Shown: piece after piece, positions 1 through 8,134 of the stretch | How the letters are laid out: every line of letters begins with the position of its first letter | How positions within the stretch are numbered: position 1 is the first letter of the stretch | DNA from: Microlunatus flavus | GTDB lineage: Bacteria > Actinomycetota > Actinomycetes > Propionibacteriales > Propionibacteriaceae | Direction: 5' to 3' | Assembly (NCBI RefSeq): GCF_900110855.1 | Contig: NZ_FOFA01000010.1 | Coordinates: forward strand, 121,862-185,861 | DNA: 64,000 nt | The notes under the pieces: generated by a model | The model's database searches: none | What the model was told of the DNA's origin: nothing | Seen by the model: only the letters and a program-made list of their open reading frames with translations | Program-made: the position numbers and the translations under genes

Positions 1-157
1 CTTGTCGAAGGGCCTCGCAGGAAACGCTCCCTGAGCTTGTCGAAGGGCCTCGAAGAGGTCGGCGTCCTCCTCGGGGCACAACGCCAACCCGTTCCGGGCC
101 CTTCGACAGGCTCAGGGAGCGTTCTCGGTCTTCGACAAGCTCAGGGAGCGTTCTCGG
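1..157. repeat. Cluster of REP-like CCCTGAGCNTGTCGAAGGG elements
   Basis: This gene-free stretch holds four copies or part-copies of a dispersed repeat. One is cut by the window edge, one runs about 22-65 on the plus strand, and two lie inverted at about 97-127 and 129-157. The core is CCCTGAGCTTGTCGAAGGG, with a CCTCGAAGAGGTC extension on the longer copy. The same unit recurs near 37.1-37.3, 57.35 and 59.2 kb. No coding potential is seen. Opposed copies could fold into a large hairpin behind the MarR gene. Confidence 0.8.
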
Positions 158-169
158 CTCAGCGGACGG

Positions 170-709
170 TCAGATGTCCTCGAGGCGGGAGATGACCTTC
201 TCCAGCAGGGAGGCCATGGTCTCGATCTCGTCGTCGCTCAGGTCGCCGAGGACGTCGGACTCGAGCATGTCGGACTGCCGGATCACCTCGACGAACAGCG
301 CGTAGCCGGCGTCGCTCAGCCGGATCAGCACGCGGGTGCGGTTGTCGGGGTCCTGCTCGCGGGTGATCAGACCGCGCTCGACGAGGCGGTCGAGCCGGTG
401 CGTCATCGACGAGGGCGCGATGTTCGTCGCAGCGGCCAGCTGCGACGGCGTCAGCGGGGCGTGGCCGGGGCTGCGCGCGAGCTCGCTGATGACCAGGTAC
501 TCGTTCGTAGAGATGTCGAGGTCGACCAGCTGGCGGTCGTACCACTGGTTCAGCCGCCGGGACAGCCGGTGCACGGCCGTCGTCACGCGCTGGACCGACT
601 CGTCCGCCCCGGCCTCGACGAAGGTCGCCACGGCCTGCCGCAGCTCGGCCGCGTCGGTCATCGGGGCGGCGACCGGCTGCTCGGCGGCAGGTCCGGTCGC
701 GTCACTCAT
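170..709 (-). CDS. MarR-family transcriptional regulator
   Basis: This 179-residue protein is a winged-helix regulator of the MarR type. After a 40-residue variable N-terminus the dimerisation helices come first (SRRLNQWYDRQLVDLDIS). The recognition segment follows (PSQLAAATNIAPSSMTHRLD), then a wing with the typical basic DPDNRTRVLIRLS stretch near residues 118-130. Such proteins usually repress neighbouring genes and are released by small phenolic or oxidising ligands; the ligand cannot be read here. No obvious target gene is adjacent. The downstream side is occupied by repeats, and upstream lies the end of the DUF3027 gene on the same strand. The ATG start is preceded by only a weak ribosome binding site. 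Confidence 0.9.
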   Translation of the reverse strand: MSDATGPAAEQPVAAPMTDAAELRQAVATFVEAGADESVQRVTTAVHRLSRRLNQWYDRQLVDLDISTNEYLVISELARSPGHAPLTPSQLAAATNIAPSSMTHRLDRLVERGLITREQDPDNRTRVLIRLSDAGYALFVEVIRQSDMLESDVLGDLSDDEIETMASLLEKVISRLEDI

Positions 710-808
710 GGGCAGCCATGATCACAGTCTGTCCCGATCCGTCCGCGTGCGGGTGGTGAGGTCGGCGTACGAGAACGGCGCGCGAGGGCGCCGGACGGGC
801 AGCCGCCC

Positions 809-1711
809 TCAGTCGAACAGGCTGCCGGGCTGCTCCCAGTCGATGGTCTCCCAGGCCGGCCGCGGCAGCTCCTCGGCGTGGTCCTCCTCGACGACGTCGG
901 AGTGCGCACCGCACCCGTGGTCGACGCTGACGACGCGGCCGTCGGAGGCGGAGTACGCGTTCGCGCACGCCCCGAACAGGACGCCCAGGCCACCCTGGAG
1001 CCGCGTGAAGAAACCACAGGTCTCGCAGACGCCCGGCGCCTGCCGCGTCAGGTTGTTGTCGGGCCCGGGAGGGCCGGCGAGCCAGCGCTCGGCCGCCTCG
1101 TCGCGGCCCTCGCGCGACAGCACGCGCTCGCGGCCGAGACCGAGCTCGGCCACCACGACCCGGGCCAGCTCCGCGTCGGCGGGGTCGGTGTCCGCCGCAC
1201 GCTCGCCGCCGGTGTAGCCGGGCTCGAGGCGCGGGTCGTCGACGGGCGCCGCCATGAGCAGCCCCGCGGTGACGTCGCCCGGACCGACCCGCTCGGCCCA
1301 CGGGACCCAGCGCGGAGCCAGCAGGGACCCGTCGCCGGGCAGCAGGACGACCTCGTCGACGGTCACCGTCTTGGCGCGGGAGGCGCGCACGACCGTGACC
1401 GACCAGTGCCAGCCGGCGTAGCCCGGGTGGGTGGCCGCGAAGACGTGGGTCAGGACGCGCTCCGCCTCGGCGACCGCGCCGAGGTGCTCCCCGACGCCGA
1501 CGACGCCCGCGGTCTCCTCCGCGGCGGACCGGGCGAGATCGACCGCGTCGAGGCACGCCTGGTCGGGCTTGGGCGCACGGGGTGCGCGGGTGGTCCTGCG
1601 GGTCGGCGCGACGGCGCCGGCCTCCCGCTCCGCGCCCTCCTGCGGCTCGCTCGCGACCGCGTCCTCCGCCGGGTCCGCCACGTCTGTCGTCCCGGGCGCC
1701 GGTGCGCTCAC
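809..1711 (-). CDS. DUF3027 family protein
   Basis: The product is 300 residues and matches the actinobacterial DUF3027 family. An Ala/Glu/Arg-rich N-terminal tail of about 45 residues precedes the conserved domain, which starts near PDQACLDAVDLARSAAEE. Conserved landmarks are HPGYAGWHWSVTVVRA, the LLPGDGSLLAPRWVPW stretch, and a C-terminal block with Cys residues (GVCETCGFFTRLQGGLG and the VSVDHGCGAHS motif) that could bind metal. The GTG start lies 2 bp after the stop of the cold-shock gene, so the two are surely co-transcribed and probably translationally coupled. This csp-DUF3027 pairing is common in actinobacteria. The biochemical function is unknown. Confidence 0.88.
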   Translation of the reverse strand: MSAPAPGTTDVADPAEDAVASEPQEGAEREAGAVAPTRRTTRAPRAPKPDQACLDAVDLARSAAEETAGVVGVGEHLGAVAEAERVLTHVFAATHPGYAGWHWSVTVVRASRAKTVTVDEVVLLPGDGSLLAPRWVPWAERVGPGDVTAGLLMAAPVDDPRLEPGYTGGERAADTDPADAELARVVVAELGLGRERVLSREGRDEAAERWLAGPPGPDNNLTRQAPGVCETCGFFTRLQGGLGVLFGACANAYSASDGRVVSVDHGCGAHSDVVEEDHAEELPRPAWETIDWEQPGSLFD

Positions 1712-1713
1712 GC

Positions 1714-2097
1714 CTAGAGCTCCAGCTCGTCGGCGACGGCGCGCAGCACCGAGGCCAGCTTCTCCGAGGTGCGCGCGTCGGGGTAGCGGCCGCGGCGGTA
1801 GCCGTTGCCCACGCCGTCGAGCGTCTTGATCAGGTCCTCGACGATCAGCGTCATCTGGTCGGTCGGCTTGCGGTGCGCCTTGGACAGCGAGGGCGGGGCC
1901 TCCAGCAGCCGCAGCGACAGCGCCTGCTCGCCGCGACGGCCCTCGACGACGCCGAACTCGACCTTCTGCCCGGCCTTGAGGCTCGTGGTCCCGGCGGGCA
2001 GCGCGTTCGAACGGACGTAGACGTCGCCGCCGTCGTCCTTGGTCAGGAAGCCGAAGCCCTTCTCGGCGTCGTAGAAACGGACCTTGCCAGTCGGCAC
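1714..2097 (-). CDS. Cold-shock domain protein with C-terminal extension
   Basis: This 127-residue protein begins with a classic cold-shock OB fold. It has the RNP1-like KGFGFLTKDDGG motif and the RNP2-like DVYVRSNAL motif within the first 40 residues, so it should bind single-stranded RNA or DNA. Ordinary CspA proteins stop near residue 67. This one continues about 60 residues with an actinobacterial tail (KPTDQMTLIVEDLIKTLDG, then GYRRGRYPDARTSEKLASVLRAVADE) whose role is unknown. The GTG at VPTGKVRFYD is the family start and follows a GCGAGG ribosome binding site. The gene leads a two-gene operon with DUF3027 and is divergent from the proline-rich membrane protein. Confidence 0.92.
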   Translation of the reverse strand: MPTGKVRFYDAEKGFGFLTKDDGGDVYVRSNALPAGTTSLKAGQKVEFGVVEGRRGEQALSLRLLEAPPSLSKAHRKPTDQMTLIVEDLIKTLDGVGNGYRRGRYPDARTSEKLASVLRAVADELEL

Positions 2098-2116
2098 GCC
2101 GAACCTCGCTTGCTCG

Positions 2117-2132
2117 TGATCCGTACGGATCA
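2117..2132. promoter_or_regulatory. Perfect 16-bp palindrome upstream of the cold-shock gene
   Basis: TGATCCGTACGGATCA is a perfect palindrome 19 bp upstream of the GTG start. It could be a dimeric regulator's operator or a hairpin in the 5' leader of the cold-shock mRNA. The choice cannot be made from sequence alone. Confidence 0.45.
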
Positions 2133-2379
2133 GCTGTCTGGGTGATCTGGGGTGTCGCGGACGAGGTCCACGGGTCGAACGGAGACGTCTGTCGTCCGCG
2201 GTGCGACCTGGCGCCGGCAGGCTGCCCGCTGGTGCGGCAACGCCGCGGCGCGTCCAGGTCACCCTCGCCGGGCAACCCGCCAAGCCTAGCGGGAACGCCG
2301 TGGGGGCCCAACCGGGTTCGCTCCGAGCCGCTGCGTCGTCGGCCCGGTGGGCGCGCCCCCCGCTCACTAGACTCGGGGG

Positions 2380-3366
2380 GTGGCGACCTGGGAGGACGGA
2401 CCGGAGTACGCGCCGCTCGAGCGGCCGCAGTACTTCGCCGACGCGCCGGTGCCGCCGCTCGAGCAGGCCCCGCCGCCCGGACGTCCGGCGGACGGGCTGC
2501 CCGCCGTGCGTCCACGGTTCGACCAGCCGTCGGCGCCGGTCGCCCCGCTCGCCGATCTCGTGCCCCAGCCGCCGGACGAGCGCGACCCGAGCCAGCCCTT
2601 CGACGTCGTGACCGCGACGCTGACCAGCGAGTCGCTGTGGACCTCCGCCCCCGGCGCCTGGGGGTCGTCCGCGCCGGAGGCCGCTGCGCCGACGGCGACG
2701 ACCCTGCCGACGGCACCCACGGTCACGCCGGGGCACCCCTCCACCGCCCCGACCGCCCTGGCCGCCCCGCCGACCGCGGCGCCGAACCCGGCCGCCGCCG
2801 CTCCCTGGCCGGTGCTGGAGCCGCCGCCCGGCCCGGCCGGCTTCCCCCCGGCGGATCCTCAGGCCACGCAGCCCGGCGCGTTCCCGCACGCCGCACCGCG
2901 CGGCCCGTACCCGGAGCCCGGTACGCCGGGCTGGTTCGCGCCACCCCCCACGTCGTACGGGGAGCAGCCCCAGGGCGGGCGCACCAGCGCGCGGGCGGTC
3001 TTCGAGGCGGCGACGCCGGGGCTGTGCATCTGCCTGGCGATCGGCGGGGTCATCCTGCCGCTGGCGCCGGTGATGCTCGTGGTGGCGGTGTTCCTCGCGA
3101 CGCGGGTCGCCGTCGCGCAGGCCGCCGTCCGGATGCTGTTCCGCATCGCGGCCGGCGCCGTGGCCTTCTTCGCCGTCATCGGCGTGGCCCGCGCGGCCAT
3201 CGCGGGCGACTCGTGGTGGGGGTTCGTCTCCGGCTGGTCGGTCGCCATCTGCTGGCTCTCCCTCGGCGTCCTGCTCCTGATCGTGTGGCAGACCCTGCGC
3301 CGCTCCGGCCCGCCGTCCGCCGGTCAGCCGCCGGTCGGCCCGCCGTCCGCCGGCCCCTGGGGCTGA
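2380..3366 (+). CDS. Proline/alanine-rich multi-pass membrane protein
   Basis: A 328-residue protein with an unusual layout. The first 200 or so residues are low-complexity, proline- and alanine-rich and presumably cytoplasmic and disordered. They are followed by three or four hydrophobic segments (about 212-245, 247-266 and 275-298) and a short Pro/Gly tail. No catalytic motif is visible and I cannot assign a function; the layout resembles DUF4190-like actinobacterial envelope proteins. A TAGACT box ends 6 nt before the GTG, so the mRNA is probably leaderless. The gene runs 4 bp ahead of the helicase-C gene on the same strand, suggesting co-transcription. Confidence 0.75.
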   Translation: MATWEDGPEYAPLERPQYFADAPVPPLEQAPPPGRPADGLPAVRPRFDQPSAPVAPLADLVPQPPDERDPSQPFDVVTATLTSESLWTSAPGAWGSSAPEAAAPTATTLPTAPTVTPGHPSTAPTALAAPPTAAPNPAAAAPWPVLEPPPGPAGFPPADPQATQPGAFPHAAPRGPYPEPGTPGWFAPPPTSYGEQPQGGRTSARAVFEAATPGLCICLAIGGVILPLAPVMLVVAVFLATRVAVAQAAVRMLFRIAAGAVAFFAVIGVARAAIAGDSWWGFVSGWSVAICWLSLGVLLLIVWQTLRRSGPPSAGQPPVGPPSAGPWG

Positions 3367-3370
3367 GCGG

Positions 3371-5599
3371 GTGGCCGGACCCGCCCGCCCCCGCACGCTC
3401 ACCGAGAGCCTGCGTCGCTGGCCCGTCGACGCGGTCGAGGACCTCCTGCGGTCGCGCCCGGACCTGACCGTCCCGATGCCCCGCGACCTGTCCGAGCTGG
3501 CCTCCCGCGCGACGACGTCGGCCTCCACGGCCCGCGCGCTCGACGACCTCGACGCCTGGCAGCGGCTCGTGGCCGAGGCGCTCGCCGCCCTGCCCGACCC
3601 GACGACGCTCGCCGAGCTGCAGGCGCTGGTGGCCTCTGAGCAGTCGCCGGCCGACGGGTCGACGGACGCGTCCTCGGAGGACCGGCAGGACCAGGCCGCC
3701 GTCGTGGAGGACGCCGTGGACGTGCTGCGCCGGCGTGCCCTGGTCTGGGGCGACGCGGAGGCCCTGCACCTGGTGCGAACGGTGCGCGAGGCCTTCGAGC
3801 CGTACCCGCTCGGCCTCGCCGCACCCTCGCGCCAGGCGCTCGATGACGCCGAGGTGGACGCCGCCCTCGAGGCCTGCACGCCGGCGATGCGCGCCGTCCT
3901 CGACCGCCTGCTCTGGTCGCCGAGCGGGGTCTCCCGCCAGGCCGACCGCGTCGGTGCCGACCCTGCACGGTCACCGGTCGGGGCGCTCGTCGCCGCCCGC
4001 CTGCTGCGCCCGCTCGACGGCGACACCGTCGTGCTGCCGCGCGAGATCGCGCTGCGGCTGCGGGCGGGGCGCCTGACCCCGCACCCGGTCGCCACGCGGG
4101 GTCCCGCGCTGACCGGACGTAGCCGCTCGTCGACGCTGGTCGACCGCGCGGCCGCCGGGGCGGTGCTCGGCGGGCTGGACGACCTCGACCTGGTGGCCCG
4201 CGCGCTGGAGGACTCGCCGTTCCGTCCGCTGCGGACCGGCGGCCTCTCGGCGCGCGACCTCAGCGGGCTCGCCCGGGCGCTCGGGACCGACGCCGCGTAC
4301 GCGACGTTCCTCGTCGAGCTCGCCGCCGCCGCCGGCCTGGTCGCGCCGGGCAGCAGCCACGGGGTGCTGCCCACGGCCGCGTACGACCGGTGGTCGACCC
4401 GCCCCGCGGCCGAGCGCTGGACCCTGCTCGCCCAGGCCTGGCTGGCCGCGCCGCGGTGGTTCGCGCGGTCGGCCACGAACGGCGGCCACGCCCTGGGTCC
4501 GGAGGCGGAGTCCCCGTCGGCGCCGGCGCTGCGCCGCGTCACGCTCGGCCTGGCTGCGCGGGCCGGCACCGGGACGGTTCTCGACCCCGCCGACCTCGGC
4601 GCCGCCCTGGCCTGGGAGCGTCCGCGCCTGGCGCGGACGCCGGAGGCGGCGGTCGAGCTCACCCGGGACCTGTGGCGCGAGGCCAGCTGGCTCGGGTTCG
4701 TCGCGCTGGACGCGGTGTCGGGCTTCATGCCGCCGCTGCTCGCCGGCGAGGTGGTCCCCGAGGAGCTCGCGGCGCTGTTCCCCGAGCCGGTCGGCCACCT
4801 CGTGCTGCAGGCCGACCTCACCGCGGTCGCCCCGGGCCCGCTGCGCCACGACGTCGCCGCCGACCTGCGGCTGCTCGCGACCCAGGAGTCGCGGGGCGCT
4901 GGGGCGGTCTACCGCTTCAGCGCCGACAGCGTGCGCCGCGCCCTCGACGCCGGGTGGAGCGCGGAGCAGGCGCTGGAGTGGCTGCGGACGCACGCGACGA
5001 CGCCCGTCCCGCAGCCGCTCGCGTACCTGCTCGGCGACGTCGCGCGTCGCCACGGCGCCGTCCGTGTCGGGCCCGCGCTGAGCTTCGTGACCAGCGAGGA
5101 CGACGCGCAGCTCAGCGTCCTGCTGCGTCACCCGCAGGCGGCCGCACTCGGCCTGCGTCGGCTCGCGCCGGGCGTGGTCATCGCCGCCGCGGAGTCCGAC
5201 GAGCTCCTCGAGGCGCTGCGCGAGGTGGGGCTCAGCCCCGTCGCCGAGGACGCCCACGGCCGCGGGCTCCCCGCCCCGCCGGTCCCCCGCGCGCCGGCCG
5301 CCCGCCTCACGCCGACCCCGGTGCCCCCGCGCACGGCCGACGTCGCCTCGGCGATCGTCGCCGCCGACCAGCGCGCGGCCACGGCGTCGACCGCCGCCGC
5401 GGCGCTCGACGAGCTGCGCGTCGCCACCCGCGACGGCCTGCCCGTCCGCGTCACCTGGGTCGGCAACGACGGCCGCTCCACCTCCCGCGACCTCGCCCCC
5501 CTCGACCTCTCCGCCGGCCTGGTCCGCGCCGTCGACCGCACCAACGCCGAGATCGTCACCATCGCCCTCAGCCGGATCGCCGCGGTCGAGCTGGTCTGA
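3371..5599 (+). CDS. Helicase-associated (helicase C3/XPB-like N-terminal) protein
   Basis: This 742-residue protein belongs to the actinobacterial family annotated as helicase C-terminal or XPB/Ssl2-like-domain protein. It begins with SLRRWPVDAVEDLLRSRPDLTVPMPRDLSELASRA and has winged-helix-like repeats through the first half. The conserved EEELAALF-like region and helicase-C-like blocks lie in the second half (LVLQADLTAVAPGPL, then DAGWSAEQALEWLRTHATTPVPQPLAYLLGDV). The end is a WYL-like DELRVATRDGLPVRVTWVGNDG stretch. I see no Walker A motif, so it is unlikely to be an ATPase by itself. It sits directly before the XPB helicase, as in many actinobacteria, suggesting a partner role in DNA repair or transcription-coupled processing. 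Confidence 0.85.
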   Translation: MAGPARPRTLTESLRRWPVDAVEDLLRSRPDLTVPMPRDLSELASRATTSASTARALDDLDAWQRLVAEALAALPDPTTLAELQALVASEQSPADGSTDASSEDRQDQAAVVEDAVDVLRRRALVWGDAEALHLVRTVREAFEPYPLGLAAPSRQALDDAEVDAALEACTPAMRAVLDRLLWSPSGVSRQADRVGADPARSPVGALVAARLLRPLDGDTVVLPREIALRLRAGRLTPHPVATRGPALTGRSRSSTLVDRAAAGAVLGGLDDLDLVARALEDSPFRPLRTGGLSARDLSGLARALGTDAAYATFLVELAAAAGLVAPGSSHGVLPTAAYDRWSTRPAAERWTLLAQAWLAAPRWFARSATNGGHALGPEAESPSAPALRRVTLGLAARAGTGTVLDPADLGAALAWERPRLARTPEAAVELTRDLWREASWLGFVALDAVSGFMPPLLAGEVVPEELAALFPEPVGHLVLQADLTAVAPGPLRHDVAADLRLLATQESRGAGAVYRFSADSVRRALDAGWSAEQALEWLRTHATTPVPQPLAYLLGDVARRHGAVRVGPALSFVTSEDDAQLSVLLRHPQAAALGLRRLAPGVVIAAAESDELLEALREVGLSPVAEDAHGRGLPAPPVPRAPAARLTPTPVPPRTADVASAIVAADQRAATASTAAAALDELRVATRDGLPVRVTWVGNDGRSTSRDLAPLDLSAGLVRAVDRTNAEIVTIALSRIAAVELV

Positions 5600-5628
5600 C
5601 TTCTGTCTCCGCTTCGCTCCGACGCGGC

Positions 5629-5652
5629 GGTCGGGTCGGACCTGACCCGACC
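5629..5652 (+). terminator. Hairpin after the helicase-associated gene
   Basis: GGTCGGGTC and GACCCGACC form a perfect 9-bp stem with a 6-nt loop, 30 bp after the stop. There is no U-tract, as is usual in high-GC actinobacteria. The XPB promoter box lies 21 bp downstream, so the hairpin would separate two transcription units. A related leader sequence precedes the hairpin at 10240-10270. Confidence 0.5.
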
Positions 5653-5685
5653 CGCGCACTTCGGCTTCCGCATACGCTTCTGCGG

Positions 5686-7341
5686 ATGTCTGCTGACGCC
5701 CCTGGGCCCCTCGTCGTCCAGTCCGACAAGACCCTCCTGCTGGAGGTCGACCACCCCGACGCCGAGGCGTGCCGGATCGCGATCGCGCCGTTCGCCGAGC
5801 TCGAGCGCGCGCCCGAGCACATCCACACCTACCGGCTGACGCCGCTGGGCCTGTGGAACGCCCGCGCCGCCGGTCACGACGCCGAGCAGGTGGTCGACAC
5901 CCTGCTCACCTACAGCCGCTACCCGGTGCCGAACGGCCTGCTGGTCGACGTCGCCGACACCATGGACCGCTACGGCCGCCTGCGGATCGAGAAGCACCCG
6001 ACGCACGGCCTCGTGCTCGTCACGACCGATCGGCCCGTGCTCGCCGAGGTGCTCAAGAGCGCCAAGGTCAAGGGACTCGTCGGCAACCGCGTCGACGACG
6101 ACACGGTCGTCGTGCACGCCAGCGAGCGCGGCCACCTCAAGCAGGTGCTGCTCAAGCTCGGCTGGCCGGCCGAGGACCTCGCCGGCTACGTCAACGGCGA
6201 GGCCCACGCGATCGAGCTGGACCAGACCGGCTGGGAGCTGCGGCCCTACCAGGCGCAGGCGGCGGAGTCGTTCTTCCACGGCGGCTCGGGCGTCGTGGTG
6301 CTGCCCTGCGGCGCCGGCAAGACCATCGTCGGCGCGGCCGCCATGGCCACCGCCAAGACGACGACGCTCATCCTGGTGACGAACACCGTCTCCGCGCGCC
6401 AGTGGCGCGACGAGCTCATCCGGCGCACGAGCCTCACGCCGGAGGAGATCGGCGAGTACTCGGGCTCCAAGAAGGAGATCCGGCCGGTCACCATCGCGAC
6501 CTACCAGGTCATCACCACCAAGCGCGGCGGCGTGCACCCGCACCTCGAGCTCTTCGGCGCCCGCGACTGGGGCCTGGTCATGTACGACGAGGTGCACCTG
6601 CTGCCCGCCCCCGTGTTCCGGATGACGGCCGACCTGCAGGCCCGGCGCCGTCTCGGCCTGACCGCCACGCTGGTGCGCGAGGACGGCCGCGAGGGCGACG
6701 TGTTCTCCCTCATCGGCCCCAAGCGCTACGACGCGCCGTGGAAGGACATCGAGGCGCAGGGCTACATCGCCCCGGCCGACTGCGTCGAGGTCCGCGTGAC
6801 CCTGAGCGAGGCCGAGCGGATGACGTACGCGGTCGCGGAGCCCGACGTGCGCTACCGCCTGGCGTCGACCGCCGACTCCAAGACCGACGTCGTCGTCGAC
6901 CTCGTCCGCAAGCACGCCGGCCAGCCGACGCTGGTGATCGGGCAGTACGTCGACCAGCTCGAGGACCTCGCGCAGCGCCTCGACGCCGCGCTGATCACCG
7001 GCGACACCACCGTGCGGCAGCGCGAGCGGCTGTACGAGGCCTTCCGGTCCGGCGAGATCGACCTGCTGGTCGTCAGCAAGGTCGCGAACTTCTCCATCGA
7101 CCTGCCCAGCGCGCAGGTCGCCATCCAGGTGTCGGGGGCGTTCGGCTCGCGGCAGGAGGAGGCCCAGCGCCTCGGCCGGCTGCTGCGGCCCAAGGCCGAC
7201 GGTTTGACCGCGCGCTTCTACGCCGTGGTCAGCCGCGACACCGTCGACGCGGAGTTCGCGGCGCACCGGCAGCGCTTCCTGGCCGAGCAGGGCTACGCGT
7301 ACACGATCATGGACGCCGAGGACGCGCTCGCGGCCGAGTGA
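5686..7341 (+). CDS. DNA repair helicase XPB
   Basis: The 551-residue product is a bacterial XPB-type superfamily 2 DNA helicase. A damage-recognition-like N-terminal region (residues 1-180) is followed by the two RecA-like lobes. Visible motifs are the Q-motif-like WELRPYQAQAAESF, Walker A CGAGKT at 208-213, the DEVH box at 301-304, the LTATLVREDG motif III region, and motif VI EEAQRLGRLLRPK near residue 500. It should unwind DNA in an ATP-dependent 3'-5' fashion, presumably in nucleotide excision repair or transcription-associated repair. A TACGCT box ends 7 nt before the ATG, so the transcript appears leaderless. The gene converges on a NUDIX gene. Confidence 0.96.
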   Translation: MSADAPGPLVVQSDKTLLLEVDHPDAEACRIAIAPFAELERAPEHIHTYRLTPLGLWNARAAGHDAEQVVDTLLTYSRYPVPNGLLVDVADTMDRYGRLRIEKHPTHGLVLVTTDRPVLAEVLKSAKVKGLVGNRVDDDTVVVHASERGHLKQVLLKLGWPAEDLAGYVNGEAHAIELDQTGWELRPYQAQAAESFFHGGSGVVVLPCGAGKTIVGAAAMATAKTTTLILVTNTVSARQWRDELIRRTSLTPEEIGEYSGSKKEIRPVTIATYQVITTKRGGVHPHLELFGARDWGLVMYDEVHLLPAPVFRMTADLQARRRLGLTATLVREDGREGDVFSLIGPKRYDAPWKDIEAQGYIAPADCVEVRVTLSEAERMTYAVAEPDVRYRLASTADSKTDVVVDLVRKHAGQPTLVIGQYVDQLEDLAQRLDAALITGDTTVRQRERLYEAFRSGEIDLLVVSKVANFSIDLPSAQVAIQVSGAFGSRQEEAQRLGRLLRPKADGLTARFYAVVSRDTVDAEFAAHRQRFLAEQGYAYTIMDAEDALAAE

Positions 7342-7373
7342 GGCGGCACCTTCCCGCGCAGTGGGTGGGATCC

Positions 7374-7390
7374 TGCACCACGGTGGTGCA
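7374..7390. terminator. Palindromic hairpin between convergent XPB and NUDIX genes
   Basis: TGCACCAC-G-GTGGTGCA is a perfect inverted repeat with a single central base in the 69-bp gap between two convergent genes. It probably serves as a bidirectional terminator, although a one-base loop would need to open to fold. Confidence 0.4.
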
Positions 7391-7410
7391 CGATCACCCC
7401 CACTGACCGC

Positions 7411-7986
7411 TCAGCCGACGTCGGGAACCGTCGACTCCTCCTGGAACCCGAGCTCCACGGGCCAGCGGTCGGCCTGGTCGATGAGCAGCAGGATCTCCTC
7501 GAGCTCACGCGGCCAGACCCAATCGTCGCTGCCGCGCAGGTCCTCGGTCGACCACCAGCGGTGGCCCTTGAACGTGATCTGCTCCTCCGGCGTGTGCGCG
7601 GAGACGTCCACGTCGAACGTGTCGACCTGGGCCAGGTAGAAGGACTCGTCCTGCTCGATCACCTGGTCGGAGTAGCCGTGGACGACGTGGCGCCGGGCCA
7701 CGGGTCCGAGCAGCGCCGAGGGGTCCAGGTCGAAGCCGGTCTCCTCGCGCACCTCGCGCACGGCCGCCTCGGTCTCCGACTCGCCCGGGTCGATGCCGCC
7801 GCCGGGGGTCACCCACCAGCGGGCGTCGACCAGGCCCGGGTCGCTGTCCTCGAAGAGCAGCGTGCTGCCCTCCGGGTTGAGGAGCAGGACCCGTACGGTC
7901 TTGCGCGACGTGCGCGGGCGGTCGGCCGGGTTCTCCACGGCCGCGAAGGAGCGGGTCCGGGCGGGCGGCTGGCTGGCGTCGGTCAC
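7411..7986 (-). CDS. NUDIX hydrolase
   Basis: This 191-residue protein carries a full Nudix box (GGGIDPGESETEAAVREV followed by REETGF) around residues 67-92, with the catalytic REXXEEXG core intact. It should hydrolyse a nucleoside diphosphate linked to another moiety, using Mg2+. The first 30 residues (MTDASQPPARTRSFAAVENP) are variable, and the substrate is not predictable. Length and C-terminal EWPRELEEILLLID-like features fit small actinobacterial NUDIX proteins annotated as ADP-ribose or housecleaning hydrolases. On the minus strand a TAGGGT box ends 6 nt before the GTG start, pointing to a leaderless mRNA. It is divergent from the HelR-like gene. Confidence 0.93.
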   Translation of the reverse strand: MTDASQPPARTRSFAAVENPADRPRTSRKTVRVLLLNPEGSTLLFEDSDPGLVDARWWVTPGGGIDPGESETEAAVREVREETGFDLDPSALLGPVARRHVVHGYSDQVIEQDESFYLAQVDTFDVDVSAHTPEEQITFKGHRWWSTEDLRGSDDWVWPRELEEILLLIDQADRWPVELGFQEESTVPDVG

Positions 7987-8039
7987 AGAGCAACCCTAAG
8001 AAGAGCCGTCCGGCGTGATGTCGCCGGGGGCCCGGGAGG

Positions 8040-8058
8040 TCGGCCTGCGGCAAACCCC
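8040..8058 (+). promoter_or_regulatory. Probable rifamycin-associated element (RAE) upstream of helR
   Basis: GGCCTGCGGCAAACCCC resembles the rifamycin-associated element known from actinobacteria, an inverted repeat around TTGCGGCAA flanked by G- and C-runs. It lies about 24 nt upstream of a TACCGT -10 candidate (8082-8087), in the usual position relative to rifamycin-inducible genes, and ahead of the HelR-type gene that RAEs control in Streptomyces. I compared it with the consensus from memory only. Confidence 0.5.
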
Positions 8059-8134
8059 TGGACGCCTGCGCCCCGGGCGCCTACCGTGTCCCCTCGCCCT
8101 CCCCACCCCGCCGATCCACGATCGGAGCTCGCCC

